Part shown: positions 46,502 to 58,023 of the stretch, one piece after another
Numbering within the stretch: position 1 is the first letter of the stretch
Layout: each line of letters opens with the position of its first letter
NCBI GenBank assembly: GCA_963693085.1
Contig: OY856411.1
Coordinates: 112,597,267 to 112,661,266, forward strand
DNA: 64,000 bases
From: Alisma plantago-aquatica
Lineage: Eukaryota; Streptophyta; Magnoliopsida; Alismatales; Alismataceae
Direction: 5' to 3'
Translations under genes and position numbers: made by a program
Notes under the pieces: model-generated
What the model saw: only the letters and a program-made list of their open reading frames with translations
Databases searched by the model: none
What the model was told of the DNA's origin: nothing

Positions 46502-49500
46502 TATAACATCCCACTATTTTTATGCAAATTTTCAAACTATTTTATTCTTTACATAATTGTTGAGGACCTTTATGCAATTTGCCCATATTAGCTTTACAAG
46601 TTCGTTTCATGTGAAGAAAATTATGTTCACCTACTTTATTATCCATGGTTTAATTTTAGAAAGTATTTCCTTGCATATTTATGCACTCTTGTTTAGAAAA
46701 TAGAAATGAATGTTTTATATCAACTTTCCTCTCTCTTATTATCATTAGTGGTTTTTATACATAGAAGCTTGCTTAATATTCCTCAAGATGCTTATTGTTG
46801 ATATTTGGACTGATTACACGAATTATCTCCATTTAGTGTTTAAAGAATAGATCTATATGCTTTAATATATTCACTTAAGTGTATTGAATGCATTTTTGCC
46901 TAATTAGGAGTAATGGTGGGCAAAAAGATGAAATTAACTGAACCATTGTGTTTTAATGCACCTCATTAACCTATGGGTGAAATTTGAACTCATTTGGACT
47001 TCAGATGGCCCTCCAAATGTTAATTATATGTTTTATATTGTTTATTGACTACCAATCAATGTCACATGTATTCAATATACTCGATTCCCCCTTTATTTTC
47101 TGTATAATCGCATATTTACTCTGTCACACAGGTTTTCGTCCGTTTTCCTTTTTCCTCACGTCATCCAACGGTCAGGATCTAAGGGATCCGCAATCTGACG
47201 ATTCTTAGACCATCTCCTTCCTCCCGACGGTCTGCAGACGGGAGTTACTCTCCTATGTTTATTTCCTCGCCATCTCGCTCCCTCATTACTCCACCTTTCC
47301 CTCTGATTCTTCCTCCCTCGTCTCCATCCCTCCCAGGCATTTCAAATGAGCTATGACTCATCCATTAACTCCCCTTATAGGCGAAATGCCCATTTGGGGC
47401 TCACTGCCTCCCTCCACCATGTATGAGCAGACACCACTCTCGCATGCCTTGTCTCCATTTAAGCAACTCACAAGCACAACCGGACCCGAAAATGCAATTC
47501 CTCCTCACTCAATTTGTCCTCCAAAGCCCCCAGCTGCTTTAACCTACTCGAGTTGTTTTCTCCGACGACCTTGGCTTTACCTCCGCCACCTCTACCTGAT
47601 CCCACACAATTGGCTGACTGGTAAGCAACACCACGACACCCACGCCGCTTTCCCGTTCCTAGTTTTCCCTGAACTCGTCCAAGTCACCCGGACCTATACT
47701 CTGTCGCCTGGACCCCGCCGGCACCCATCGCAATGGCAATCCAGTGGCTGTCCAGCCCTCGCCAGGCATAGAGAGGAGTCGCCCAACCTTCTAGATCACC
47801 TTCTGATTTTAAGCTGACACCTACCTGCTAGATTTTTTGGTTTTGCTTCTTAGATTTCGACCCCTGTCCTCAGCTCTAGCCATGGCTAGGACAGGTTTCC
47901 GAGTTCCTATGCTCTCCTGACCCCGAACTTAGGCTCCCTGCTTTCGCCTTCTCATCACAAACTCGATCAAGGTGTTTCTACCCTCGGGTGGCAGCAAACC
48001 AGGGTCCTTGCCCATGGCCGAGAAGCTTGCCCATGGCGCTAGATCCATGGCTCACGGTGTGTGAGCGGGGAACAATCCAGGTCACGAGATGACCTTGGTA
48101 CCCCTGTCAGCCTGATTTGATGTATTTTGACTGTGAGGGTATTTTAGGGTTTTCACCCATCCCCCCTTCTTTGATCATGAGTCCTCAGTGGCAAGCATCA
48201 TTGCTGAGTTGGCCAAGCTCGATTGGTCCAACTCAGAACCGGCCCACTGGTTGGGTTGAGTTTTAAATACGTGGCTTTTCCCTGAATTTTCATTGGTTGA
48301 TTCTTTGAAAATTCATAGTAAATTTCCTGTTTATCGGAAAATTACTCAAAAATATGTTTTGGAAAGGATTTTCAATGAGGAATCCGAGTTTCTAGTTTTT
48401 ATCGACTAATTTTTCTGTTTTCACATCTCAATAAGTATATGACACAAATTAGGGTTTCATGTTGTATAATGAATGATAAACATGTTATTTTCAGGTGTTT
48501 AAGGGAACCCAATCAGTCAAACCAGGTTTGACTTAGGTGATTTAGCTCAAGGTAAGCGGTTCATGCCCTTGGCATAGATAAACTTTGGTTTATTGAATGT
48601 TTATGAATATTGTTAAGTACTTTATGTTAAAGTCATGATAAATGCATGTTTTCGTTCAAGTATATGATTATTGAATGCTTGTTTACTATAATATAAGTCT
48701 AAGTATAGAAACCACATTTATGTTATGAATTATGGTTAAGGAACATGAAACCAAGATTAAGAGGGAAGAGATTCCCATCCATGCTTAAGAGGGAGAAATC
48801 CCATCATGTTTCATGGGGAGAAATCCCAATTATGTTCCAGAGGGAGAAATCCCATTAAGATCAAGTCTAAGTTATTAAGAAGATCATTAAGTCCAAGAAA
48901 GATTATGGTTAATGGAAATTGATTTAGATTTATATGAACCTTGTTATGGGCTTTCCGAGCAATTATGGGCTTTCCGAGCATTATGGACTCCTTATGGGGC
49001 ATTAAGAGAGGAGCATATACTTCTAGTCAAGTTCCTTATGTAAAAGATGTCAAGAAATGATTAATATTAAATTTATGTCCATGTTTATGTCAAGTCACAT
49101 CTATAGTTTATTTTTATGTTTTATAACATGCCAATGCCGCTTACTTACCATGTTTGTTTTTCCTTTGCATGGTTGGGGACGAGATGTCCACAGACGTTGG
49201 AGCTAAAGGAAAGGAGACATCTTGAGAAGATTCCAAGGATTCCAGACCTTATAAGTTGTTGCCTGGTGGGACGTCCATCTATAGAGATCCTATCTTTCAT
49301 ATGTTATCTAGAATATGTGTAGCTTTAGAAATATGATGTATGAATCTATGTTTCTATGAATGCCAAGTGTTTTTTATTTCTTGATATGAGATCATGTATG
49401 TGACAATCCCTCCCTGAAATTCCAAGTACCCCACATTATGGATAGTATTGGGGATTAGGCTGTGCTTTCACTGGTTATGTATGAAACCCTAGGGAGGGGT

Positions 49501-49506
49501 GTTACA
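46502..49506 (+). repeat. Long LTR, copy b (3,005 bp)
   Basis: Begins TATAACATCCCAC (the TG is mutated to TA) and ends GGGTGTTACA. It matches LTR-a throughout with several percent difference. The 154-codon frame at 47,353-47,817 is closed by changes in LTR-a and is judged spurious. It is followed by outer-LTR sequence. Confidence 0.85.
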
Positions 49507-50949
49507 TTATATTTCTTTCTGGGACATGGGTCTCACCCTTGTGGTTTGCCACATTTTTTTTCGGTAATTGGTAGAGACGACAACAGAAACGGGGAAGTAA
49601 AGAGGAACTACAATAATGAATATTTGACAAACATGATTAGATGTCTAGTGTGTCCTAGAGTCGTCCCTATAGTCTTAGGTCCTGGCAGGAAAAGTTTGTA
49701 TATGGTATTTCAAACGAATCAGAATTTTGTTACCATCTTAATGCTTGTTTGTGTGACATATATGAATATTGTTCTCCTGTGTATATATGTTGTGGCTAAG
49801 GCAATACACCAATTTGTATCCAATTCTTGGTATAGTATGGATACAAGAAAGATGTTTGGCTCTTATGCAAATGTTTTTGAGTGGGTGTTGATGTTGAAAT
49901 CGGTTTTAATTTACCCATATTTTTGGGTATGTGATTAATTAGTGATTGATTGTGTTTTATGTTTTGAGTAATCTCATTCGGTGTAATGGGTTTTCACATA
50001 AAATAGGTGAGAAGATTCCATCATAGTTGTAAACATAAGTGGTTTCGTGGTAATTCGGCTTAGGACCATTGTATCTATAATTCTTATTATCATGTAGTTA
50101 CACTTGAGTGGAGATCCATATATCTGCTAATGTATACTCATGTTACCCTAGACTTCTGTATATTGGATACCCACAACATATTTATAGATTATTGAATATA
50201 TATTACTAATTTCTACATAGTATCATACATAGGCTCCTATGTTTAATACATGACACTCCTTCCTCTTCTCTGTTCTCTCCCCAACGGTCATTAAGATCAG
50301 AGGACAACAACACCCTCCCATAGCCTCCCCCTCCCCCACCCGCTACTAGCCCAAGGCCTCTGCCCTTCTGCATGCTACATCCATCACATGTAGCTTGCAC
50401 CAGTGACAACTACCACTATCGGGTGTGTGACTAGCCTCCAAGCATGCGATGTAGAAGTTGCAATAGCCAGCCATCAATAGGTTGCTGCATGATATCAACC
50501 TCAAGATCTTTACCATCTTCTTGCCTCACTGGATCCTATCCATGTGATTTCACCCCTCCGCTATCTCTCTTCTTCTTTTATTGTGATCCCTTCCACATCT
50601 ATTGTAAAACAACAAAAGACAAACCTAAAGACCTCATGTTGATTTATAAAGCACAAAAAGGTAAAAGGGGCAACTTTTTCTTTGTTATTTATTGAGCAGG
50701 TGATTTACATAGGCCACATGGTTAAGCACCTTTTCTTGAATTAGGGATCAAATATTATTTACATCACATAACCTTTATTCTTGTGATTTTCTCTCTTTCG
50801 TACGGCACTCATTCTAGTACTGCTATCTTTATTTCTTCTTACCATACTCATTTCGCTAGTTGTTTTCCTACTATCTGTACTCCAGTAGTGCCTTTCATAT
50901 CATTCTTTTACTGATAGAGCCTTATTTCTGTATCACACCTTTGATGTGG

Positions 50950-51857
50950 TACATTACTTTATTTCTACAACTGAAGAATAGAAACCTATCATCTATAATG
51001 ATATGCCACATGTTATGGAAATTAAGTTCAATGGTGATAGAGATTTGATGTGGATGAATGTTGTTTCTACTTTTCTAGAATTCCATGACTAATTGAAATT
51101 TATTATAGAAGATGCGTCTAAAGTACCCAATGAGGCTTAGATCATGGGAAATAGTTAGGTTCACTCTTGGTTCCAGGGATGTATGGAGTTTGATGTAGCT
51201 ATTAAGTACATGTGCACAAAAATGCCAAACACATGTAGGAAAAGATGAAGCAGTTCTATACTTAGAAGGTAAATTGTTTCGATTATACAATATAACATAT
51301 AACATATTTTTCTAAATGTTAGGGTGAGAGCCTTATCCAATATCTATGATTCTGTGAAAGATCTTGTAAATAATGTAAACTTCTTCTCACCCACCACCTC
51401 TGTAGAAGTGACTAAGATACGTGATACTATTATGACAAGGTGATTTCTTAGTGGCCTTCATCCCTAGTACATCGACATACACCATCTTCTTTTTGTTGGG
51501 ACCATGATCCCATCCCAAGGATCAAGCATATGTCTGCCTATCCTAGGCCAATATGTCTTCCAATTGAACTTGTACCCATGAAGTGTTGAAGAAAAAATTA
51601 TAATGGTCGCTACTGCCAGGAGTCATAGACGGGGTCATGGCACTCACACAAAGCCAAGAACGAAATGTACTTTTTGTGGCAAATTAGGCCATGTTGAAGA
51701 GGTTTTTCAATCCAAACATGGTTATCATACTCATTTTAGAAGAGGGAATGGAAGGGGTTATGCACATGTATTTCAAACAACTACACTCCTCATTGGACAA
51801 GGCCAATCAACATCTACTATGACTCCAGGCCTGATTAGACATCAAATATTTTGCTAA
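50950..51857 (+). pseudogene. Copia-D gag, decayed, with one damaged zinc knuckle
   Basis: The plus-strand reading in shifting frames gives the copia gag pattern: an 'IYDSVKDLVNN'-like segment near 51,330-51,390, 'FLSGLHP' near 51,447-51,467, and a final zinc-finger block from 51,603. In the block CTFCGKLGHVEEVF (51,660-51,701) the last Cys is Phe, so only three ligands remain, and the typical 'KHGY' follows. Many stops and at least two frame changes precede it. In a working element this protein forms the particle and binds RNA; here it is a relic. Confidence 0.65.
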
Positions 51858-51869
51858 CAAAATAGGAGT

Positions 51870-52430
51870 ATGAATGACTTTGACAAACTACACATCGTAT
51901 TCACATATTTACAATAGCATGGTAGTGTCATCTCCTGAATGGCACAATGGTGAACCTCATACTATGACACCATCATCCCCTCTTACTTCTACCAAGGTAT
52001 TCATGAGGCCTCTATGATTGCCCCTCACTCTAGCCAGATAGTGGATATTAGATTCACGCAACATATGATAGGTATGCCACATCTTCTTAGATGCTTTAAT
52101 TCTCTTCCCATGCACCACTGTCACATTGGAAAATGGTTCAGTTAAACATGTTACCCAATGTGGCACTATTCCCATTTTCTCTAAATTGAAACTTTTTTGT
52201 TCATTTTGTTCCCAATTTTTCATATAATTTGATGTATGTAACTAAACTTGTTGATTCTGTTCATTGATTTGTGATGTTTGGACGGTGTAGTTTCATTCTA
52301 CAAGACTGGAGGAATTTAATGATGATTAGAAAACTGGTTCACTCTAATGACCTTTACTACTTCTATACCCCTCCTCTACCTCATACTTCTGCTCTTGTTG
52401 CAGGCTCACCTCTCTAGCTACATCTTCTCT
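51870..52430 (+). pseudogene. Copia-D protease/pre-integrase remnant
   Basis: A faint copia signal: a stretch reading IVDIRFTQHMIG near 52,036-52,071 sits where the protease active site 'DSGAxxHMT' would be, with the catalytic Asp-Ser-Gly lost. Near 52,330-52,370 LMMIRKLVHSNDLYYF resembles the segment before the HH-CC domain. Stops are frequent. No integrase follows. Confidence 0.45.
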
Positions 52431-52450
52431 TCGGCCACCCATATCTGGAT

Positions 52451-52559
52451 GAACTGACAATGTTGAACAAATCTATTTCTAGTTGTTCATCCATTTTATG
52501 TGATACAGGTCAACTAGAAAAATCATATTGTGTATCTTTTACTTCTCGTATTGGAGATT
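52451..52559. other. Junction between copia-D and copia-E
   Basis: Short AT-rich stretch with no recognisable motif; the outer end of the copia-E LTR may lie in it. Confidence 0.4.
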
Positions 52560-52762
52560 ACTGAATAAGAAAACCTTTAATTGATGTATCTTAAACAAAT
52601 ACCATGCACTCTCTTTTATAGGATAATAGAGTAAGTGAGAAAGATAATTACACAATATGGGATAAATGAAAAGCTAAATACAAGACGAATCTAAAGCACA
52701 CAATAAAACATAAAGCATAAAGCCTCTATACTAATACTCCTGCTCAAGCTGGAGCATATATA

Positions 52763-54000
52763 TCAAACATCTTGGTGATATATCTTGGTGAAGACCTCAA
52801 CAACTCGATCATCATTTCGGAGATAAAGAGTGTAGATTTGTCTAGAGAGAATAGATTCATAATCCAAGTGGGATTCCACCTTGATATGCTTGGTGCGCTC
52901 ATGAAAGGTGGGATTGTTGACAATAAAAAAGGAGGCTTTATTGTCCCAGCACATTGGAATAGGATCGTAATCAAATCTATTAAATTCCTTAAGAAGTCTT
53001 CTGACCCCCATTAATTCATAAGTAGTATGAGACATGTCTCTATATTGCGCTTTAGAACTAGATTGAGAAACTACAATCTGCTACTTACTGTGTGATGGAA
53101 CTAGATTCCCTCCAACAAAAGTACAATAGCTAGAGGTAGATTTCCTATCAAATATATACTACCGACATAATTAGAGCCAGAATATCCTGTGAGTTTGTAG
53201 TTCCCATATTTAAGATACATTAATACTTTACTTGGAGATTTTTTTAAATATTTAGAATATGATATACAATAACCCAATGATATTTTTGACATTTATCCAG
53301 ATACCTACTGACAATTCCAACAACAGTAATATTATGAGCTCTAGTCCAGTAAGATAGATGAGATTACCAACCAATTGTCTATATTGGTGGTTATCTGGAT
53401 ACAGAGGTGAAGATTCACCATCCCAATTGGTATTGGGATCCAGAGGGGTGCTATTAGGTTTAGTACCAAGCATTCCAATTTCTGATATAAGTTCTAGATC
53501 GTATTTTCATTGTGAAAGATAGATAACAAGAAGTACCTAAGTTTTCCAATATGTTTAGTAACAAAGTTTTGTTCAAGATATCTTTTGGTTGTTGTAATAC
53601 CTTCATAATAACTACTAGATAAAATTATACCATCCACATAGACAATAAGAATAATACACCAGGAACCGGTCTTTTGAATAAAAACAAAGAGGCCTGAATC
53701 AGAGCGTTGAAATTGAAGCTTTAGAAGAATCTGGCTCAATTTATCAAATAATAATCGTGGGCTTTGTTTTAGGCCACATATTTCCTTCCTGAGTATATAG
53801 AATTTGGAAATCCTCATGAGTCACCAAACTTTGTGGTTGCTCCATTTAGAGTTCATCATGTAAGTTACCATATAGGAAGGCATTTTTAACATGAAGTTGA
53901 AAAATGTCCAATCATGTTTCATAAGAACAAATATGAGCACTTGTACAAAATTAAGTTTGGAAACAGGTTACAAAGTAGTCAATACCATCTGTCTGAGTAT
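52763..54000 (-). pseudogene. Copia-E reverse transcriptase and RNase H, decayed
   Basis: Minus strand. Reverse transcriptase: an 'LHVKNAFLYGNL'-like start near 53,880-53,915, 'CGLKQSPRLLFDKLSQ' near 53,730-53,780, and 'YVDG' near 53,633-53,645 where the catalytic YVDD should be. Then 'RYFL' near 53,525 and a 'YRQLVGNLIYLT' segment near 53,345-53,380. RNase H: 'YSGSNYVGS' near 53,165-53,190 in place of a 'TDADWAGS' motif, and 'CWDNKAS-F' and 'HERTKHIKVE' between 52,870 and 52,960. Frames change at about 53,490, 53,260 and 53,060. Dead enzyme; family assignment is firm. Confidence 0.7.
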
Positions 54001-54849
54001 TAGTTTTTTCTTCTTCTATTAAACAAGCCTTTATCCATTCAATCGACCCATGTGGATGATATTTAATAGTAAAAATCCAATAGAAGCCAATAGTAGAATA
54101 ATTTTTAGGATGACCAGGAGATCCCACGTCTTGTGATCACAAAGGGAAGCCATTTCAGTTTCCATATTTCGATTCCAGGAATGATTCATAAGTGATTGTG
54201 TAGTAGTCTTTGGTATACAACCAACAGAGGGAGGAATAATAAAACAAGCAAAGCTAGCTACATGATTACTGGTAGAGTAGAAATTATTAATCAGTTGTTG
54301 AGTGTAGGAACAAATACCTTTCCTTTAATAATAGGATGATGTAGGTCAAAGATTACCCAATAGGTGTTGTTATCTTCTCATGAGGGAGGAATGGGTTGTT
54401 GAGGGGCCCGTGAGGGGACTATAACCTTAGATCTTCTTGTGTACACCTTTAAAGGAGGAGGGAGATCTTCATTTACTTCATTGTGATCATGTTCTGCAAC
54501 TTCAAGAAGAGAAGTAGGATCCAACAGATCACTCGATAAAGAAGAACCCTTGTTAGAGTAGTAAGACATGTATTCAAAAATTAAAACATCTACACTAACA
54601 AACCATTGTTGTTTGACAGGATCATAACACCAATATCCTTTTTTAGTTTTTAAAATATCCTAGAAACACACATTTAGTAGAGTGGGGTCAAGTTTAGATA
54701 TCCGAAGGAAAATATTCTTAACAAATCAAGTGCTTCTAAAGATGTGATGAGGTGTAAAAAACAAGGATATAGATGAGTGAAAGAGACTTAATTATGTAAC
54801 ATAGAAGAAGGCATAAAGTTAATTAAGTCGAATGAAGTAGAAAAAATTT

Positions 54850-55775
54850 AGGCCAGAAATGTTTATGAACATGATTGTGAAGATTGGTGTGTGCTACTTC
54901 AAGATGATGGTGATTTTTCATCTCTACCACACCATTTTATTGTGGTGTATACGAGCAAGATGTTTGATGAATGGCCCTCGAGCAGTGCAAAAAATCCACA
55001 AATTGTTGCATATATTCTAAGGCATTATCAGTTCACAAGATTTTAATAGTAGTACTGGATTGGGTTTGGATGTTAGTTAAAAGGTGGTTATAATGCTCAA
55101 AGTATTACTGTTATCCATTAAGAGAATCAACCAAGATTCCCAAGAATTTTTATCAATATAAGTCATAAAATAGCAAAAGACAAAAAAAAAACAGTAATAG
55201 AATTGGGTCCCCAAACATTGGCATAAACAATATAAAAAATTAGAATCAATTTCTTTCTTCTTATGAAAAGCAACCTGAGTCTATTTACCAAATTGACAAG
55301 ATTCATACAAGAATTGTTTCTTATAAATGTCAAGAAATAGGCAACACAACTTTGTAGAAGAATGATGTCCTAGATGGTAGTGCCATTGCAAACCAGTCAA
55401 AAGAAGATAGAAAAGTAGCAACATATTGCATCACACCCAGGTAGTACAGTCTGTCATGTCCTTTATGGCCTAAACCAATCTTCTTCCTCATTGGAGATCC
55501 TGAAACACACAAACCTTGGGATCAAAAGTGACTGAGCACCAAAGGCTCTTCACAGTTTTACGGAAAGATAACAGATTAAGTGGAAACCTTGGAACATATA
55601 ATACATGATTTAATGGCATATTTTTAGATAGAGATATAGTTCCAATTCCATGTACCATAGATTGAGTCCCATCAACTACCGTATAGGAGTGACTCGATCT
55701 ATTTTATATAGGGTAGTAAAAAGTTTAGAATAGCTACAAATATGAGATGATGCTCCTAATTTGATGACCAATTTA
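54850..55775 (-). pseudogene. Copia-E protease, pre-integrase and integrase, decayed
   Basis: Minus strand. Near 55,737-55,775 the reading LVIKLGASSHICS corresponds to the copia protease site; the catalytic DSG triad reads KLG. Near 55,330-55,512 a segment with 'IGLGHKGHDRLYYL' matches the region before the HH-CC zinc domain. Near 54,935-54,975 a 'HQTSCSYTPQ-NG' block marks the integrase core downstream of its last catalytic Glu. Stops occur throughout. Confidence 0.6.
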
Positions 55776-55999
55776 TTTTTTCCATAAGTAGAAGGATATG
55801 CAAGTAAAGCAAAAGAACCTCCATATAACGTTGAAGTCCACATATATGACCAGAGTCATGAGAACAAACCACAAGGATTGAGTGATCATAAGATGTCTCA
55901 GGGAGTGAATACATGGAAGGGTAGTGTTTAACATGTTAGAGATCGTCCCTCAATATGGGTAAGGGGTCACTAGATAAGATCTAGTCAACAACACATGAG

Positions 56000-56340
56000 A
56001 ATGACAAAGGTATTCCATCCGGGAACTCAGCCAACTGGAGTTCTTTTTATTTTTTTTTGAACTTCTTTAATGTGGAGAGAAAGAGGATGACTTACTTTGT
56101 ATTCATCATAGAGTGTTGAGCATTGGTTATAGTAGTCTTTGATTGATCCATTAGTCGAATGCTTCTTCCTTTCTAGACTCATGAAGATCTTAAAGACCTT
56201 CTTTGGATTTTGTTGATGAGAGTACACAAGATAATTGATCCCACATGGCTTTGGTATTTTTAAGGTGAAGAAGAGATTGATTCATCTTAAATTGGACACT
56301 ATTCACCATTCATGTCATAACTCTAAAATCATCTTTGTAC
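56000..56340 (-). pseudogene. Copia-E gag fragment
   Basis: The minus-strand frame 56,227-56,027 (67 codons), together with flanking out-of-frame sequence, resembles the middle of a copia UBN2-type gag. Visible pieces are an 'AMWDQLS' stretch just upstream and 'SIKDYYNQCSTLYDEY' inside. No zinc knuckle was found. Its position upstream of the copia-E protease fits the order of one element. Confidence 0.5.
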
Positions 56341-56540
56341 CACTTAGGGTAGGCATGCTAGGTTTTTTCATCAGTCGTAGCAACATGAGGAATTTTACAT
56401 CAACAGAAATATGGGAATAGTGCCCTTGGGATTTGACTTTGAAAGTTTCTGACCAAAGATGATAACTCGATCTGTCAATTTTCACAGTTGCAATACAAAA
56501 AGACTAAGGAGGATATGTAGTTTCCATAGAAGTCATAGTT

Positions 56541-58023
56541 ATGATACATACATATAAGGAGTAGTAGTATCATGAGAAGTAGAAGATCTGGACCAGAAAA
56601 CCTTAAGAACCCACACAGGGGAAGAAGATAGATGGCTGATTTTTGGAAAATGAATTTAATGCATAAAATCCATAAAAATTACATCTTAATCATCATAACT
56701 CCAAAATTAACATAAATATATGTTTTCTTGATCAGGAGAACCTAATAAGTTCATTGGTGATATTTTCATAATCTAAATCTGAGTTTTCCTAAAAGGTTTT
56801 AAAATTAGGGTTTCTATACATTAATGTGCATTATGTACTCTAGTACATGTTAATGCAGTAAAAATAGGCAAAGTGGAACTTGGACTCAATTAAAGTGGTG
56901 AAAGTGATACTAGTAAGAGAGGTATATGCATTCCTTACACCCTATGTTGGGATAATTGCAACCAAACCCTATATTTCCCTAATGAGGATTAAATGAACCC
57001 TAAATTTTCTATTCTTGAGTCCTTTGTTATATATGCCTCTAAATCAGTATCGTTTCTCTTATGTTTGGATCTTGTACCCCACTACCATGTTTTAATTGAT
57101 ATGATGCTTTTACTTTCCATGATTTCTTTTCTAGCATGTTGATTTTATGGACTATTTAGCTATAGTAGTGGCACTTATGTACAACCACCCATAGATAGGG
57201 CATGTATTAATTCACCCTGGGGAATGTCTTATTCTCCCCCATAAAAATCTATGTAGGTATCTACAAATGTATTAATTCTTCCCTCACGTACAGGTTGAGG
57301 TCCAGTAGGTTCCTCAACCCTTAGTTACTGCAGTCATAATTATAATGCATGCAACCCTTTTATTTTATTTTATTTATGGTAAGAATCTATTTAAAAATAG
57401 CCTCATACTCTTGAAATCTTCATCTTATGATGAAAACTAGCCTTTATTTACATGTTTTCTTTACCTTGATATACTATTCATATTTGTTGACACATACTTT
57501 GTTTTCCTTTCCCTTTTGCTGGGTGTTTTTCCCAACCACCCAGGTGCTGAGCAAGGTGAAGACCAAATCCATGGGAATCAACACCAGGAGTAGATCTCAA
57601 GTTTTTTTTAAGAATGCCTAGGTTGCTAAAGCTAGATCCCTAGTGTTCTTATCTTTTTTTTGAAAAAATTATGTAGTGAACAATGATGAAAGACATTTAA
57701 TAACTTTAGTTTCTTTGTTTTTATGCTGCTATTGACATTCTATATGTATCTGGTGCATGCTTATTTACTTGGAATATTATACATGCATCCCTCGATATCT
57801 CTTCTCTTTCTAAAAAGATGGATGTTTTGTATTTCCTTTAAATTTTAGTAAGGAGGTGATCTCGCCTCTTTACATTGTGCCTGATCGTGTGGAAATGGGG
57901 GGCTAATTTTTCCCCTCCATATATATTCCATTGTGGATTATCACTTGGGCAATGGTAATCGCTCTCCCTTTGCATTTATACAACTAAGTTATACCTGACA
58001 AGATTGGATCGACTTTAGGCAAG
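56541..58023. other. AT-rich stretch, possible LTR remnant at its right end
   Basis: No convincing gene. Around 57,480-57,600 the string TTTTTCCCAACCACCCAGGTGCTGAGCAAGG resembles, in composition and placement, the 3' part of gypsy LTRs such as 45,420-45,480 (TTACCATGTTTG...GCATGGCTGGGG), but I could not find LTR ends or a primer site. Treated as unassigned. Confidence 0.35.

Larger units (their letters stand above)
42176..49506 (+). mobile_element. Long-LTR gypsy derivative, LTR array without coding region
   Basis: Order: internal region lacking its first about 60 bp (42,176-42,797), LTR (42,798-45,812), internal region with primer site (45,813-46,501), LTR (46,502-49,506). Both internal copies are about 0.65-0.69 kb, share the same sequence and end in GAGGACGAAATTTATTTAAGGTGGGTAG-like DNA, the typical chromovirus pol end plus purine tract. 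LTRs of 3 kb recall Tekay/Del chromoviruses. No protease, reverse transcriptase or integrase is present, so this is a non-autonomous derivative, and recombination between LTRs probably created the array. The LTR pair is visibly more diverged than the Sirevirus pair. Confidence 0.8.
40693..49998 (+). mobile_element. 9.3-kb nested Ty3-gypsy-type insertion, TSD TAAAA
   Basis: Starts TGTAAGGCCCC and ends GGGTTTTCACA, flanked by TAAAA at 40,688-40,692 and 49,999-50,003. The uninterrupted site AACTAATAAAATAGGTG is at 25,109-25,125 in unit 1. The outer pieces (40,693-42,140 and 49,507-49,998, together about 1.9 kb) hold a TATTTAAA near 40,978 and AATAAA near 41,168 and no coding frame. The simplest reading is a solo LTR that was later invaded by the 3-kb-LTR element at 42,176-49,506. 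Confidence 0.75.
37886..50092 (-). mobile_element. Copia-C relic (unit 2), minus strand, split by a gypsy insertion
   Basis: Homologue of 13,865-25,221: one LTR (37,886-39,376) that lacks the extreme end lost with the unit-1-specific 660 bp, then RNase H and reverse transcriptase relics. It has an intact pre-insertion site for the Sirevirus (39,63x) and its own 9.3-kb insertion at 40,693. It ends where copia-D begins at 50,093. Confidence 0.7.
25635..50502 (+). repeat. Unit 2 of a large tandem segmental duplication
   Basis: Second copy of the block in the same orientation. It starts where copia-D sequence of unit 1 stops (25,634), with about 75 bp of linker (25,635-25,710) before a LINE-A leader. 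It ends where copia-D continues into sequence not found in unit 1 (after 50,502). It retains full-length LINE-B and lacks most of the third LINE-A; unit 1 shows the reverse. Breakpoints are placed by loss of similarity and may be off by a few bases. Confidence 0.8.
50093..52450 (+). mobile_element. Copia-D (unit 2), 5' part through pre-integrase, decayed
   Basis: Same 125-bp LTR as unit 1 (50,093-50,217; TGTAG...CTACA), then a degenerate primer site TAGTATCATACATAGGCTCC, a non-coding stretch to about 50,940, gag, and a weak protease/pre-integrase region to about 52,430. The rest of pol and the 3' LTR are missing; minus-strand copia-E begins soon after. Confidence 0.65.
52560..56540 (-). mobile_element. 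Copia-E, minus strand, decayed but in full gene order
   Basis: Read toward lower coordinates: gag (about 56.3-56.0 kb), protease (55.76), pre-integrase (55.5-55.3), integrase (55.3-54.9), linker with PPPLKVYTRRSK (54.43), reverse transcriptase (54.0-53.3), RNase H (53.25-52.77), a purine tract, and a 3' LTR whose inner edge is at about 52,736 (minus strand TATTAGTATAG). The 5' LTR and outer LTR end were not placed. The linker and RNase H are Ale/Ivana-like. Catalytic sites in protease, reverse transcriptase and RNase H are all altered, so this is an old insertion. Confidence 0.7.

Noticed and set aside
47353..47817. 154-codon open frame in the long LTR
   Set aside because: The same region of LTR-a (near 43,650-44,110) is broken, and LTRs of this class are non-coding.
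49462..49938. 158-codon open frame
   Set aside because: It spans the boundary between the inner LTR and the outer LTR piece, so it cannot be an ancestral gene.
52763..56340. Possible endogenous plant pararetrovirus
   Set aside because: The gene order protease-integrase-reverse transcriptase-RNase H and the integrase signature identify Ty1-copia; no movement protein or coat signature is seen.
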